Positions 25,071 to 33,005 of a stretch of 64,000 nucleotides of DNA are shown piece after piece; within the stretch, counting starts at the first letter, position 1; the number at the start of each line of letters is the position of its first letter. The translations under genes were made by a program, and so were the position numbers. This DNA comes from Nocardia albiluteola. Lineage in GTDB: Bacteria; Actinomycetota; Actinomycetes; Mycobacteriales; Mycobacteriaceae. The notes under the pieces are model-generated. The model saw nothing but the letters and a program-made list of their open reading frames with translations, was not told the DNA's origin and made no database searches. The stretch spans positions 248,001 to 312,000 of the forward strand of contig NZ_JAHKNI010000006.1 of assembly GCF_018860155.1 (NCBI RefSeq). Reading direction: 5' to 3'.

Positions 25071-26102
25071 TCATGCGGTGTTTCCTTGTGCCGGAAACAG
25101 ATCCGCGGGCGCGGCGGTGGTGGAGCGGACCACCAGCGACGGCTGCACCCGTTGCCGGACCGGATCGGTGCGATCGGTGCGCAGCCGCTCGACCAGCGCC
25201 TCGACCGCCAGCCGCCCGATCTCGGTGCGGGGTTGATCGACGGTGGTGAGCGCGATGTGCCGCAGCGCGGCCAGTGACGAATTGTCGTAGCCGACGACCG
25301 AAACGTCCTGTGGCACCGACAGACCCGCCTCCTCGAGCGCGGACATCGCACCGACCGCGTTGAAATCGTTGCCGCAGACCAGCGCGGTCGGAAAGTTGGC
25401 CGGGGAGAACACGGTCAGGAGTTTGCGCACCGCGGCGATGCCGGCCGCGTCGGTATGCTCGCTCGGGATGACCATCGGCTCGAGGCCGTGCCGGGTCATG
25501 GCGGCGACATAGCCCTTGCGCCGGGGCGTGGCACTGAAGGCCGCGCCGCCGTCGAAGTGCACGATGCGCCGATGTCCCAGCGCTACCAGATGGTCCACGG
25601 CCAGGGCCGCGCCGTTCTCGCCATCATCGTTGACGGTGTCGACGGTGGGCACAGTCGAGCTGCGTGAGACCAGCACGACCGGGCACTGCGCCGCGGCCTC
25701 GCGAATGGCCGCGGCGGAGAGTACCGGCGAGAGCAGAATGACCCCTCCCGGCCGGAAGGCCAGCAGGCTGGCCAGCGCGCCGCGCTCGCGGGCGGCGCTG
25801 CGGCGGCCGGTATTGAGGATCAGTTCCAGCCCGGCCTGCTGGGCGGCGGTATCCATGGCCTCGACCACATCGGCGAAGAACGCGTTGTGCAGGTCCGAGA
25901 CCATGACGCCGACGATGTTGGAGGTGCGGCTGGCCAGTGAGCGCGCCATCGCGTGCGGGCGGTAGCCGAGTTCCTTGGCCGCGGCCAGCACCGCGCGGCG
26001 CCGGTGCTCGCTGACCTTCGGCGAATCGCGCATGACGAGGGAGACCAGCGCGCGGGAGACGCCGGCAAGGGCGGCAACGTCTTCCATCGTCGGTCGCGGC
26101 AT
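25071..26102 (-). CDS. LacI-family regulator of inositol genes
   Basis: 343 residues. An N-terminal helix-turn-helix (MEDVAALAGVSRALVSLVMRD) and hinge (GYRPHAMARSLAS) precede a periplasmic-binding-protein-like effector domain (GVMVSDLHNAFFADVVEAMD to VSVVGYDNSSLAALRHIALTTVDQP). Two AGAGCGCTC palindromes lie 54-83 bp upstream of its start and a third lies before iolE, so it most likely represses itself and the divergent operon. The effector is inferred to be inositol or a pathway intermediate. Confidence 0.88.
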   Translation of the reverse strand: MPRPTMEDVAALAGVSRALVSLVMRDSPKVSEHRRRAVLAAAKELGYRPHAMARSLASRTSNIVGVMVSDLHNAFFADVVEAMDTAAQQAGLELILNTGRRSAARERGALASLLAFRPGGVILLSPVLSAAAIREAAAQCPVVLVSRSSTVPTVDTVNDDGENGAALAVDHLVALGHRRIVHFDGGAAFSATPRRKGYVAAMTRHGLEPMVIPSEHTDAAGIAAVRKLLTVFSPANFPTALVCGNDFNAVGAMSALEEAGLSVPQDVSVVGYDNSSLAALRHIALTTVDQPRTEIGRLAVEALVERLRTDRTDPVRQRVQPSLVVRSTTAAPADLFPAQGNTA

Positions 26103-26155
26103 GGTGGCTTTCTCCCAGGAGCGTGGGCGGAACTCTGTGTCCGGACGTTACCGGG

Positions 26156-26169
26156 TTGGAGCGCTCCAA
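26156..26169. promoter_or_regulatory. LacI-type operator O1
   Basis: TTGGAGCGCTCCAA is a perfect 14-bp palindrome with the central CG typical of LacI-family operators, 54 bp upstream of the regulator start codon. Confidence 0.75.
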
Positions 26170-26173
26170 GCAA

Positions 26174-26185
26174 TAGAGCGCTCTA
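26174..26185. promoter_or_regulatory. LacI-type operator O2
   Basis: TAGAGCGCTCTA is a perfect 12-bp palindrome 18 bp from O1 (centre to centre). It shares the AGCGCT core with O1 and O3. Confidence 0.75.
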
Positions 26186-26308
26186 ATGTGGTCGGCTCGC
26201 ACGCGGGCAGGGCGGAAATTTGTCCTAATGTCGCGCGTTCTTCCAGGTAGATATGTTGAAGCTGCGCTACATTCGACCCTTGACATCGTCGTGACACAGG
26301 TTACATTG

Positions 26309-26322
26309 TTAGAGCGCTCCAA
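26309..26322. promoter_or_regulatory. LacI-type operator O3 before the inositol operon
   Basis: TTAGAGCGCTCCAA lies 42 bp before the iolE-like start codon. Its half-sites are a mix of those in O1 and O2. With O1 and O2 it brackets the divergent promoter region, which would allow looping. Confidence 0.75.
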
Positions 26323-26363
26323 TGGAGGCGCGAAAGATACACCGACAGGCCGGAGCAGTCCCG

Positions 26364-27266
26364 ATGACCGAACCGACGCATCCGCTGCGCATTGCCGCGG
26401 CACCGATCTCCTGGGGAGTCTGCGAGGTGCCCGGTTGGGGGCACGTGCTCGACGCGGCGACCGTGCTCACGGAGATGGCCGCGCTCGGCCTGTCCGCCAC
26501 CGAATTCGGCCCGCCCGGATACCTGCCGAGCGAGCCGAACGAGCTGCGGGAACTGCTGGCCCCCTATGGAATCGCCGCGATCGGCGGATTCGTGGCGCTA
26601 CCCCTGCACGTCGAGCCCGAGGCGGCGCTGGCCGCGGCGCGGGCCAACGCGAAGCTGTTCGCCGCCGCCGGGGCCGAAGTGCTGGTACTCGCGGCCGCGA
26701 CCGGCGTCGACGGCTACGATTCCCGCCCGCAGCTGGACCGGGAGCAATGGCGCACGCTGCTCGACACCGCCGCCGGTATCCGCGATCTCGCCGCCGAATA
26801 CGGCCTGCGCACAGTACTGCACCCGCACGTGGGCACCCTGGTGGAGACCGAGGCCGAGGTGGAACGCCTGCTCGCGGATTCCGATCTGGACCTGTGCCTG
26901 GACACCGGACACCTGCTGATCGGCGGCACCGACCCGGTGGCACTGGCGCGCCGACATGCCGACCGCATCGGCCATATTCACCTCAAGGACGTTCGCGCCG
27001 ATATGGCCGACCGGATCCGCAGCGGTGCAATGGAATACAGCGCCGCAGTGCGCAACGGGCTGTATGTGCCGCTGGGCGAGGGTGACGTCGATGTCGACTC
27101 CCTGGTGCGGTGCGTGTACGAGTCCGGATATCGAGGCTGGTACGTCCTCGAACAGGACACGGCGCTGGCGCCCACCGACACCGCGGCGGGTCCCAGCCGC
27201 GATACCCAACGCAGCTTGCGCCGCCTCGAAGGCATCGGCGCCGCCATGGTTTCCGCCGGAATGTAG
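26364..27266 (+). CDS. iolE: inosose dehydratase-like TIM-barrel protein
   Basis: 300 residues from ATG 26364. It begins IAAAPISWGVCEVPGWG, characteristic of IolE, and shows the AP-endonuclease-2 barrel metal sites in TVLHPHVGTLVE, LCLDTGHLLIGG and IGHIHLKDVRA. It would dehydrate scyllo-inosose to the cyclohexane-dione intermediate. It is the first gene of the inositol operon, immediately downstream of operator O3. Confidence 0.88.
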   Translation: MTEPTHPLRIAAAPISWGVCEVPGWGHVLDAATVLTEMAALGLSATEFGPPGYLPSEPNELRELLAPYGIAAIGGFVALPLHVEPEAALAAARANAKLFAAAGAEVLVLAAATGVDGYDSRPQLDREQWRTLLDTAAGIRDLAAEYGLRTVLHPHVGTLVETEAEVERLLADSDLDLCLDTGHLLIGGTDPVALARRHADRIGHIHLKDVRADMADRIRSGAMEYSAAVRNGLYVPLGEGDVDVDSLVRCVYESGYRGWYVLEQDTALAPTDTAAGPSRDTQRSLRRLEGIGAAMVSAGM

Positions 27267-27274
27267 GAGATGCA

Positions 27275-28285
27275 ATGACAACGAAGTCCGTCTCGGCCCG
27301 CAGCACCCGTTCGCGGTGGCGGCGCGTGCTGCCCTGGCTCGCCGCCGGGGCGCTGCTGGCCGCCTGCAGCGGGCCCGCCGCGGAGAACTCGACGCCCACC
27401 GCCCAGGCACCCAGTGCGACAGGGACATTGAAGTCCGTGTCGGTGGTCACCCACGGCAGCGCGGGCGACGCGTTCTGGAACGTGGTCAAGAACGGCGCCG
27501 ACGCCGCCGGGAAACAGTTCGGCGTCAAGGTCGATTACCAGTCCTCGGGTGATCCCACCCAGCAGGCCAAGCTGATCGACAACGCCGTGGCCCAGGGCGT
27601 GGGCGGTCTGGTGGTGTCGATGGCCAATCCGGACGCGCTGAAGCCGTCCATCCAAAAGGCCGTCGCCGCAGGGATTCCAGTGGTGACGATCAACTCCGGT
27701 GAGGAACAGAGCGTCAGCGTCGGGGCCATCGGGCACGTCGGGCAGAGCGAGGAGTCCGCCGGTGCGGGGGCGGGCAAGCGCCTGGCCGCAGCCGGAAAGC
27801 ACAAGCTGCTCTGCGTCATTCACGAGGCGGGCAATATCGGTGACAACCAGCGCTGCCAGGGCGCGACGACCGGCTTCGGCGGCAACACCACCACGCTGCA
27901 GGTCGACATCAACAACCCGACCGACGCCCAGTCGCGAATCAAGGGCGCGCTCGAGGCCGATCATTCGATCGACGCGGTGCTGACGCTGAATTCGCAGGTC
28001 GCCGCGCGCGCGGTGGACGCGGTCCAGGAGTCGAGCTCCGCGGCCGTCGTCGCGACCTTCGACCTGAACAGTGACGTCGTCGGCGCGATCAAGGCGGGCA
28101 AGCTGCTGTTCGCGGTCGATCAGCAGCAGTACGAGCAGGGATACCTGCCCATCGCGATGCTCGCGCTGTACAAGTCCAACCGCAACACCGTCGGCGGCGG
28201 CGCACCGGTGCAGACCGGGCCGGCCTTCGTCGACAAGGACAATGTCGATGCCATCGCGACGCTGGTGTCGCAGGGCACGCGCTGA
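27275..28285 (+). CDS. sugar (inositol) ABC transporter substrate-binding lipoprotein
   Basis: 336 residues from ATG 27275 after taggaga. A lipoprotein signal (WLAAGALLAAC) precedes a periplasmic-binding-protein type I fold (SVVTHGSAGDAFWNVVKNGADAAG, GGLVVSMANPDALKPSIQKAVAAGIPVVTINSG, LFAVDQQQYEQGYLPIAMLAL). It captures a sugar or cyclitol outside the membrane for the permease and ATPase encoded next. The inositol ligand is inferred from the neighbours. Confidence 0.88.
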   Translation: MTTKSVSARSTRSRWRRVLPWLAAGALLAACSGPAAENSTPTAQAPSATGTLKSVSVVTHGSAGDAFWNVVKNGADAAGKQFGVKVDYQSSGDPTQQAKLIDNAVAQGVGGLVVSMANPDALKPSIQKAVAAGIPVVTINSGEEQSVSVGAIGHVGQSEESAGAGAGKRLAAAGKHKLLCVIHEAGNIGDNQRCQGATTGFGGNTTTLQVDINNPTDAQSRIKGALEADHSIDAVLTLNSQVAARAVDAVQESSSAAVVATFDLNSDVVGAIKAGKLLFAVDQQQYEQGYLPIAMLALYKSNRNTVGGGAPVQTGPAFVDKDNVDAIATLVSQGTR

Positions 28286-28296
28286 GAGGCGATGAA

Positions 28297-29364
28297 TTGA
28301 GTATTGCCGCAACGCCGTCGCAGACCGAACCGTCCGAACCCTCCGGGGCGGAGCCGGTGTCCAGCCCCACCCTGTGGCAGCGCACGATCGTGCGACCGGA
28401 GCTCGGCGCGCTACTGGGCGCCGTGCTGGTGTTCGTGTTCTTCTCCGTCATCACCGACAAGTTCCTGAGCCCGCTGGGCACCGCGAACTGGCTGGACGAC
28501 TCCTCGACGCTGGGCATCATGGCGGTCGCGGTGTCGCTGTTGATGATCGGCGGGGAGTTCGATCTGTCGGCCGGAGTGATGACGGCCTCCACCTCGCTGG
28601 TCACCGCGCTGCTTGCGGTGCACGCCGGCTGGAACGTCTGGGCGGCGTTGCTGGTATCACTCGTATTCGCCCTGGCCGTGGGCGCATTCAACGGCTGGGT
28701 CGTGATGCGCACGGGGCTACCGAGCTTCATCGTCACGCTCGGCACCTTCCTTGCACTGCAGGGACTCAACCTCGGTGTGACCCGGTTGGTCACCGCCACC
28801 GTCGAGGTATCGGGCATCCGCGGCGCGGCCGGATACAGTTCGGCGGGTTCGGTGTTCGCCTCCACGATCAATCTGGGCGGCGCCCAGCTCCAGGCGTCGG
28901 TGCTGTGGTGGATCGTGCTGACCGTGCTGGGTTCGATCCTGTTGGTGCGCACCCGTTTCGGGAACTGGACCTTCGCGGTCGGCGGTGCACTGGACAGTGC
29001 CCGCGCGGTCGGCGTGCCGGCGGTCCGGACCAAGATCCTGCTGTTCATGGGCACCGGCTTCGCCGGATGGGTCGTCGGTTCCTGCAACATCCTGCGATTC
29101 GGCAGCGTGCAGGCCAATCAGGGCGTGGGGCTCGAGCTGCAGTTCATCATCGCGGCGGTGGTGGGCGGCTGCCTGCTCACCGGCGGGTTCGGATCGGTGG
29201 TCGGGGCCGCGCTGGGCGCGTTGATCTTCGGAATGGCGCGGCAGGGCATCGTCTTCGCGCGCTGGGACGACGACTGGTTCATGTTGTTCCTCGGCGTGCT
29301 GCTGCTGGCGGCGGTGCTGGTGAACAACGAATTCAAGAAGCGGGCGGAAAGGGTTCGGCGATGA
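28297..29364 (+). CDS. sugar (inositol) ABC transporter permease
   Basis: 355 residues, RbsC-like. It starts at TTG 28297 after gagaggcg. About ten hydrophobic helices are seen, with the family features LMIGGEFDLSAGVMTA and GSVQANQGVGLELQFIIAAVVGGCLLTGGFGSVVGAALGALIFG. It overlaps the ATPase gene by 4 nt. Confidence 0.88.
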   Translation: MSIAATPSQTEPSEPSGAEPVSSPTLWQRTIVRPELGALLGAVLVFVFFSVITDKFLSPLGTANWLDDSSTLGIMAVAVSLLMIGGEFDLSAGVMTASTSLVTALLAVHAGWNVWAALLVSLVFALAVGAFNGWVVMRTGLPSFIVTLGTFLALQGLNLGVTRLVTATVEVSGIRGAAGYSSAGSVFASTINLGGAQLQASVLWWIVLTVLGSILLVRTRFGNWTFAVGGALDSARAVGVPAVRTKILLFMGTGFAGWVVGSCNILRFGSVQANQGVGLELQFIIAAVVGGCLLTGGFGSVVGAALGALIFGMARQGIVFARWDDDWFMLFLGVLLLAAVLVNNEFKKRAERVRR

Positions 29365-30143
29365 CCGGCACGCTTATCGAAACCATCGGCATCGGAAAGA
29401 GTTACGGCGGCGTGGTGGCGCTCGAGGGCGTGTCCACCGTCGTCAACGCGGGCGAGGTCACCTGCGTGCTCGGTGACAACGGCGCGGGCAAATCGACACT
29501 GATCAAGATCCTCGCCGGGGTGCACCAGCACGATGCGGGCGAACTGAAGGTGGAGGGGCAGCCGGTCCGATTCGCCTCTCCGCGTGAGTCGTTGGATCAC
29601 GGGATCGCCACCGTCTATCAGGATCTGGCGGTGGTGCCGCTGATGAGCGTGTGGCGCAACTTCGTGCTGGGGTCCGAACCGACGGTCGGCATCGGGCCGC
29701 TGCGGATGCTAGACCGGGCCGAGAGCCGGGAGATCACCCGTAAGGCCCTGTCGGACATGGGCATCGAACTGCGCGACCTCGAGCAGCCCGTCGGCACGCT
29801 CTCGGGCGGGCAGCGGCAGTGCGTCGCGATCGCACGGGCCGTGCACTACGGCGCGAAGGTGCTGATTCTCGACGAACCGACCGCGGCATTGGGTGTGAAA
29901 CAGGCCGGGGTGGTGCTGCGCTACGTTGTGCAGGCCCGCGATCGGGGCCTGGGCGTCATCCTCATCACCCACAACCCGCACCACGCCTATCCTGTCGGCG
30001 ATCGGTTCCTGCTGCTCAAGCGCGGCGCGATGCTCGGATCCTACGAGAAGTCGGAGATAGACCTGCCCGAGCTCACCCGCCAGATGGCCGGAGGGGCGGA
30101 ACTGGCTGCGCTGCAACACGAATTGGAGCGGGTGCAGTCGTGA
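29361..30143 (+). CDS. sugar (inositol) ABC transporter ATPase
   Basis: 260 residues with one nucleotide-binding domain: Walker A LGDNGAGKST, signature LSGGQRQCVAIARAV, Walker B VLILDEPTAALG and switch His LITHNPHHAY. It is half the length of the duplicated RbsA/MglA type, so it probably works as a homodimer. The start and stop codons overlap both neighbours, showing tight coupling with the permease and the iolC-like kinase. Confidence 0.9.
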   Translation: MTGTLIETIGIGKSYGGVVALEGVSTVVNAGEVTCVLGDNGAGKSTLIKILAGVHQHDAGELKVEGQPVRFASPRESLDHGIATVYQDLAVVPLMSVWRNFVLGSEPTVGIGPLRMLDRAESREITRKALSDMGIELRDLEQPVGTLSGGQRQCVAIARAVHYGAKVLILDEPTAALGVKQAGVVLRYVVQARDRGLGVILITHNPHHAYPVGDRFLLLKRGAMLGSYEKSEIDLPELTRQMAGGAELAALQHELERVQS

Positions 30144-31087
30144 TCGGCGGATCTCTGGAGGCGCTGACCATCGGCCGGGTCGGCGTGGACCTCTATCCCC
30201 AGCAGAGCGGAGTCCCGCTGGCACAGGTCAGCTCCTTCGCCAAGTTCCTCGGTGGTACCGCCACCAACGTTGCCGTCGCCGCCGCCCGGCTCGGGCGACG
30301 CAGCGCGGTACTCACCAAGGTCGGCGCCGACGGATTCGGCGAATACGTACGAACGGCCCTGTCGGAGTTCGGTGTTTCGCCCGAGTACGTGTCGACCTCC
30401 CCGGATCTGCTGACACCGGTGGTCTTCTGCGAGCTGAATCCGCCCGCCGATCCGCCGCTGCTGTTCTACCGCGCCCCGATCGCCCCGGACCTGACCCTCA
30501 CCCCCGACGAAATCCCCTGGGATGTCATCGATTCGGTGCCTCTGCTGTGGGTGACAGGGACCGGTGTCAGCGCCGAGCCCGGACGCGGTACCCAGCGTGC
30601 CGTGCTCGAACGCCGAGCGGGCCGCGGACACACCGTGCTCGATCTGGACTACCGGCCGATGTTCTGGCCCGACGAGCCGACCGCCCGTCGCGAGATCGGC
30701 TGGATGCTCGATCACGTGAATGTGGTGGTGGGCAACCGAACCGAGGCGCAGGTGGCGGTCGGCACGGCCGACCCCGATCAGGCCGCGGACCGGCTGCTCG
30801 AGCGCGGGGTCGAGCTGGCGGTGATCAAGTGTGGCGCGGACGGAGTGCTGATGGCCGATGCCGCCGGCGGGCGGTGGACGGTGCCGCCGTGCCGGGTCGA
30901 GGTGGTGTGCGGGCTCGGCGCGGGTGACGGGTTCGGCGGCGCGCTGGTGCACGGACTGCTCGCGGGCTGGGATCCACGGCGGATCGCGGCGTATGCGAAT
31001 GCCGCCGGGGCGCTGGTCGCCTCGCGCCTGGCGTGTGCCGACGCAATGCCCACGCCCGCCGAGATCGAGGAATTGCTGTGTGGGTGA
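30140..31087 (+). CDS. iolC: 5-dehydro-2-deoxygluconokinase-like PfkB kinase
   Basis: 315 residues from GTG 30140, overlapping the ATPase stop. PfkB features are FLGGTATNVAVAAARLG near the N-terminus, VLTKVGADGFGEYVRTAL and the C-terminal anion hole CGLGAGDGFGGALVHGLLAG. It would phosphorylate 5-dehydro-2-deoxygluconate in inositol breakdown. Confidence 0.88.
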   Translation: MIGGSLEALTIGRVGVDLYPQQSGVPLAQVSSFAKFLGGTATNVAVAAARLGRRSAVLTKVGADGFGEYVRTALSEFGVSPEYVSTSPDLLTPVVFCELNPPADPPLLFYRAPIAPDLTLTPDEIPWDVIDSVPLLWVTGTGVSAEPGRGTQRAVLERRAGRGHTVLDLDYRPMFWPDEPTARREIGWMLDHVNVVVGNRTEAQVAVGTADPDQAADRLLERGVELAVIKCGADGVLMADAAGGRWTVPPCRVEVVCGLGAGDGFGGALVHGLLAGWDPRRIAAYANAAGALVASRLACADAMPTPAEIEELLCG

Positions 31088-31127
31088 GGCGATTCGCGGC
31101 CCGCGAGAGTCGACCGGAGGAGAGAGC

Positions 31128-32021
31128 GTGTATCTGACCGACGAACGCTGGCGCGAGCTGCTGCGCCTGCGCGGCACCGAACCCGAGGCCGTCCGGCGCG
31201 CCTACGCCGCACGCCGGCGACGGGCGAGCCTGCTGTCCGAGCGCGGCACCCTGTTCCTGGTGGCCGCCGACCATCCCGCGCGTGGCGCGCTGGGCGTCGG
31301 GTCGGACCGGACCGCGATGGCGGATCGCCGCACGCTGCTCGAGCGCCTGCTGATCGCGCTGGACAACCCGGCGGTGGACGGGGTGCTCGGCTCCCCGGAC
31401 GTGGTGGAGGAACTGCTGCTGCTGGGCGCACTGCACGACAAGGTTGTCATCGGATCGATGAACCGCGGCGGCCTGGCCGGGGCCGACTGGGAGATCGAGG
31501 ACCGGTTCACCGGCTACGATGCGCAATCGCTGGTGGATTTCGGCCTGGACGGCGGGAAAATGCTGCTGCGGCTGGTGGATTCGGATCCGCGCACGATTCC
31601 CACCCTGCAGGCTTGCGCGAGCGCGGTGTCGGAACTGGCGGCGCACGGCCTGATGGCGATGGTCGAGCCGCTGCCGTACCACCGCGACGCATCCGGATCG
31701 CTGGTGATGCACAAGGATTCGGCCTCGTTGCAGCGGGCCATCACCGTCGCGTCCGGGCTGGGCGTGACCTCGGCCTACACCTGGCTGAAAATACCAGCGC
31801 CGGAGGATATCTCGGTGCTCGACGCGACAACCCTGCCGGTGCTGATGCTGGGCGGAGTGCCCTCGGGGGATCCGGCGGCGGATCTGGCCGCCTGGGGCGG
31901 GGCGCTGCGGCACGAGGTGTCCCGGGGGTTGGTCGTCGGGCGCAGCCTGCTCTATCCGCCCGACGGTGACGTGGCGGGAGCGGTCGAGGCGGCGGCGATG
32001 ATCCTGAAGGAAGCACGGTGA
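31128..32021 (+). CDS. Cgl0158-family TIM-barrel protein, likely the inositol-pathway aldolase
   Basis: 297 residues from GTG 31128, 7 nt after GGAGG. It resembles the (beta/alpha)8 protein family named after C. glutamicum Cgl0158 and found in actinobacterial iol clusters: FLVAADHPARGALGVG, SPDVVEELLLLGAL, DGGKMLLRLVD, MAMVEPLPYHRD, TSAYTWLKIPA, LMLGGVPSGD. The position between iolC and iolB suggests it splits 2-deoxy-5-keto-gluconate 6-phosphate, replacing IolJ; this is inferred. Confidence 0.75.
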   Translation: MYLTDERWRELLRLRGTEPEAVRRAYAARRRRASLLSERGTLFLVAADHPARGALGVGSDRTAMADRRTLLERLLIALDNPAVDGVLGSPDVVEELLLLGALHDKVVIGSMNRGGLAGADWEIEDRFTGYDAQSLVDFGLDGGKMLLRLVDSDPRTIPTLQACASAVSELAAHGLMAMVEPLPYHRDASGSLVMHKDSASLQRAITVASGLGVTSAYTWLKIPAPEDISVLDATTLPVLMLGGVPSGDPAADLAAWGGALRHEVSRGLVVGRSLLYPPDGDVAGAVEAAAMILKEAR

Positions 32022-32119
32022 ATTCCTCGGTCGGCCTGGTGATTCCGGCCGGAAACGGGCCGGACGACAGGGCGGCCGACACAGCTACGGATCGGAATGG
32101 GAGGCAGCACGATGAGTAA
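32018..32119 (+). CDS. possible 33-residue coupling ORF between the aldolase and iolB
   Basis: A GTG at 32018 overlaps the preceding stop (GTGA), and the frame runs 33 codons to TAA 32117-32119, overlapping the iolB start by 8 nt. It begins MNSSVGLVIPAGNG and is otherwise hydrophilic. It may exist only to carry ribosomes to iolB, or by chance. Confidence 0.25.
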   Translation: MNSSVGLVIPAGNGPDDRAADTATDRNGRQHDE

Positions 32120-33005
32120 GTTGCATTACCCGGCGGGAGAGCTCTCCGACGGGGACGATCCCATACTGTTGTCCCCCGAGGTCGCGGGGTGGTCCTACGC
32201 CGGACTGCGAGTGCTGCGGCTGAGCGCTGGGCGGGCGAGGTCGGTGCACACCGGCGACTACGAGGCCTTCGTGCTGCCGCTGTCCGGCGGCTGCACCGTC
32301 CGGGTGGACGGCGAGGTCTTCGAATTGTCCGGTCGGGATTCGGTATTCACGCGAGTCACCGACTTCGCCTACGTTCCGCGCGATGCCGAGGTGGAGCTTT
32401 CCGCGGATCGCGATGCGGAGATCGCGCTGCCGATGGCCCGTTGTGAGCGGCGACTCGAACCGAAATACGGTGCTGCCGAGGATGTTCCGGTCGAGGTGCG
32501 TGGTGCGGGCCAGGCCACCCGCCAGGTCGCCAATTTCGGTACGCCCGGCGCCTGGGAGCACGCGGACAAGCTCAACGCCTGCGAACTGATCACCCCGGAC
32601 GGCAACTGGTCCTCGTATCCCCCGCACAAGCACGACGAGGCGAGCGAGTGCGAGGTGGTCAACGAGGAGATCTACTACTTCCGCATCGCCGGGCGCGATG
32701 GAATCACCCCGTCCAGAGAGGGTTTCGGAATGCACCGCACCTACACCGCCGACCGCGCCCTGGACGAGAACGTCGCCGTGCGCGACGGGGATGTGTTCCT
32801 GATACCCCGCGGCTACCACGGACCATGTGCCGCCGCGCCCGGCTATCCGATGTACTACCTGAATGTCCTTGCGGGCCCGGCGGCCGAACGGTCCATGGCC
32901 TTCTGTGACGATCCATCGCACGGATGGGTGCGCGCCGAGTGGGATGCGACGCCGGTTGATACCCGCTGCCCGGTTACCGACCACACAGGACGGGTGCGCC
33001 GATGA
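32112..33005 (+). CDS. iolB: 5-deoxy-glucuronate isomerase
   Basis: 297 residues. An ATG at 32097 lies upstream, but GGGAGG sits inside that stretch, so ATG 32112 is the start. The double-cupin features GDYEAFVLPLSGGCTVRVDG, CELITPDGNWSSYPPHKHDE and DGDVFLIPRGYHGPCAAAPGY are family-typical. It converts 5-deoxy-glucuronate to 2-deoxy-5-keto-gluconate. It overlaps iolD by 4 nt. Confidence 0.92.
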   Translation: MSKLHYPAGELSDGDDPILLSPEVAGWSYAGLRVLRLSAGRARSVHTGDYEAFVLPLSGGCTVRVDGEVFELSGRDSVFTRVTDFAYVPRDAEVELSADRDAEIALPMARCERRLEPKYGAAEDVPVEVRGAGQATRQVANFGTPGAWEHADKLNACELITPDGNWSSYPPHKHDEASECEVVNEEIYYFRIAGRDGITPSREGFGMHRTYTADRALDENVAVRDGDVFLIPRGYHGPCAAAPGYPMYYLNVLAGPAAERSMAFCDDPSHGWVRAEWDATPVDTRCPVTDHTGRVRR

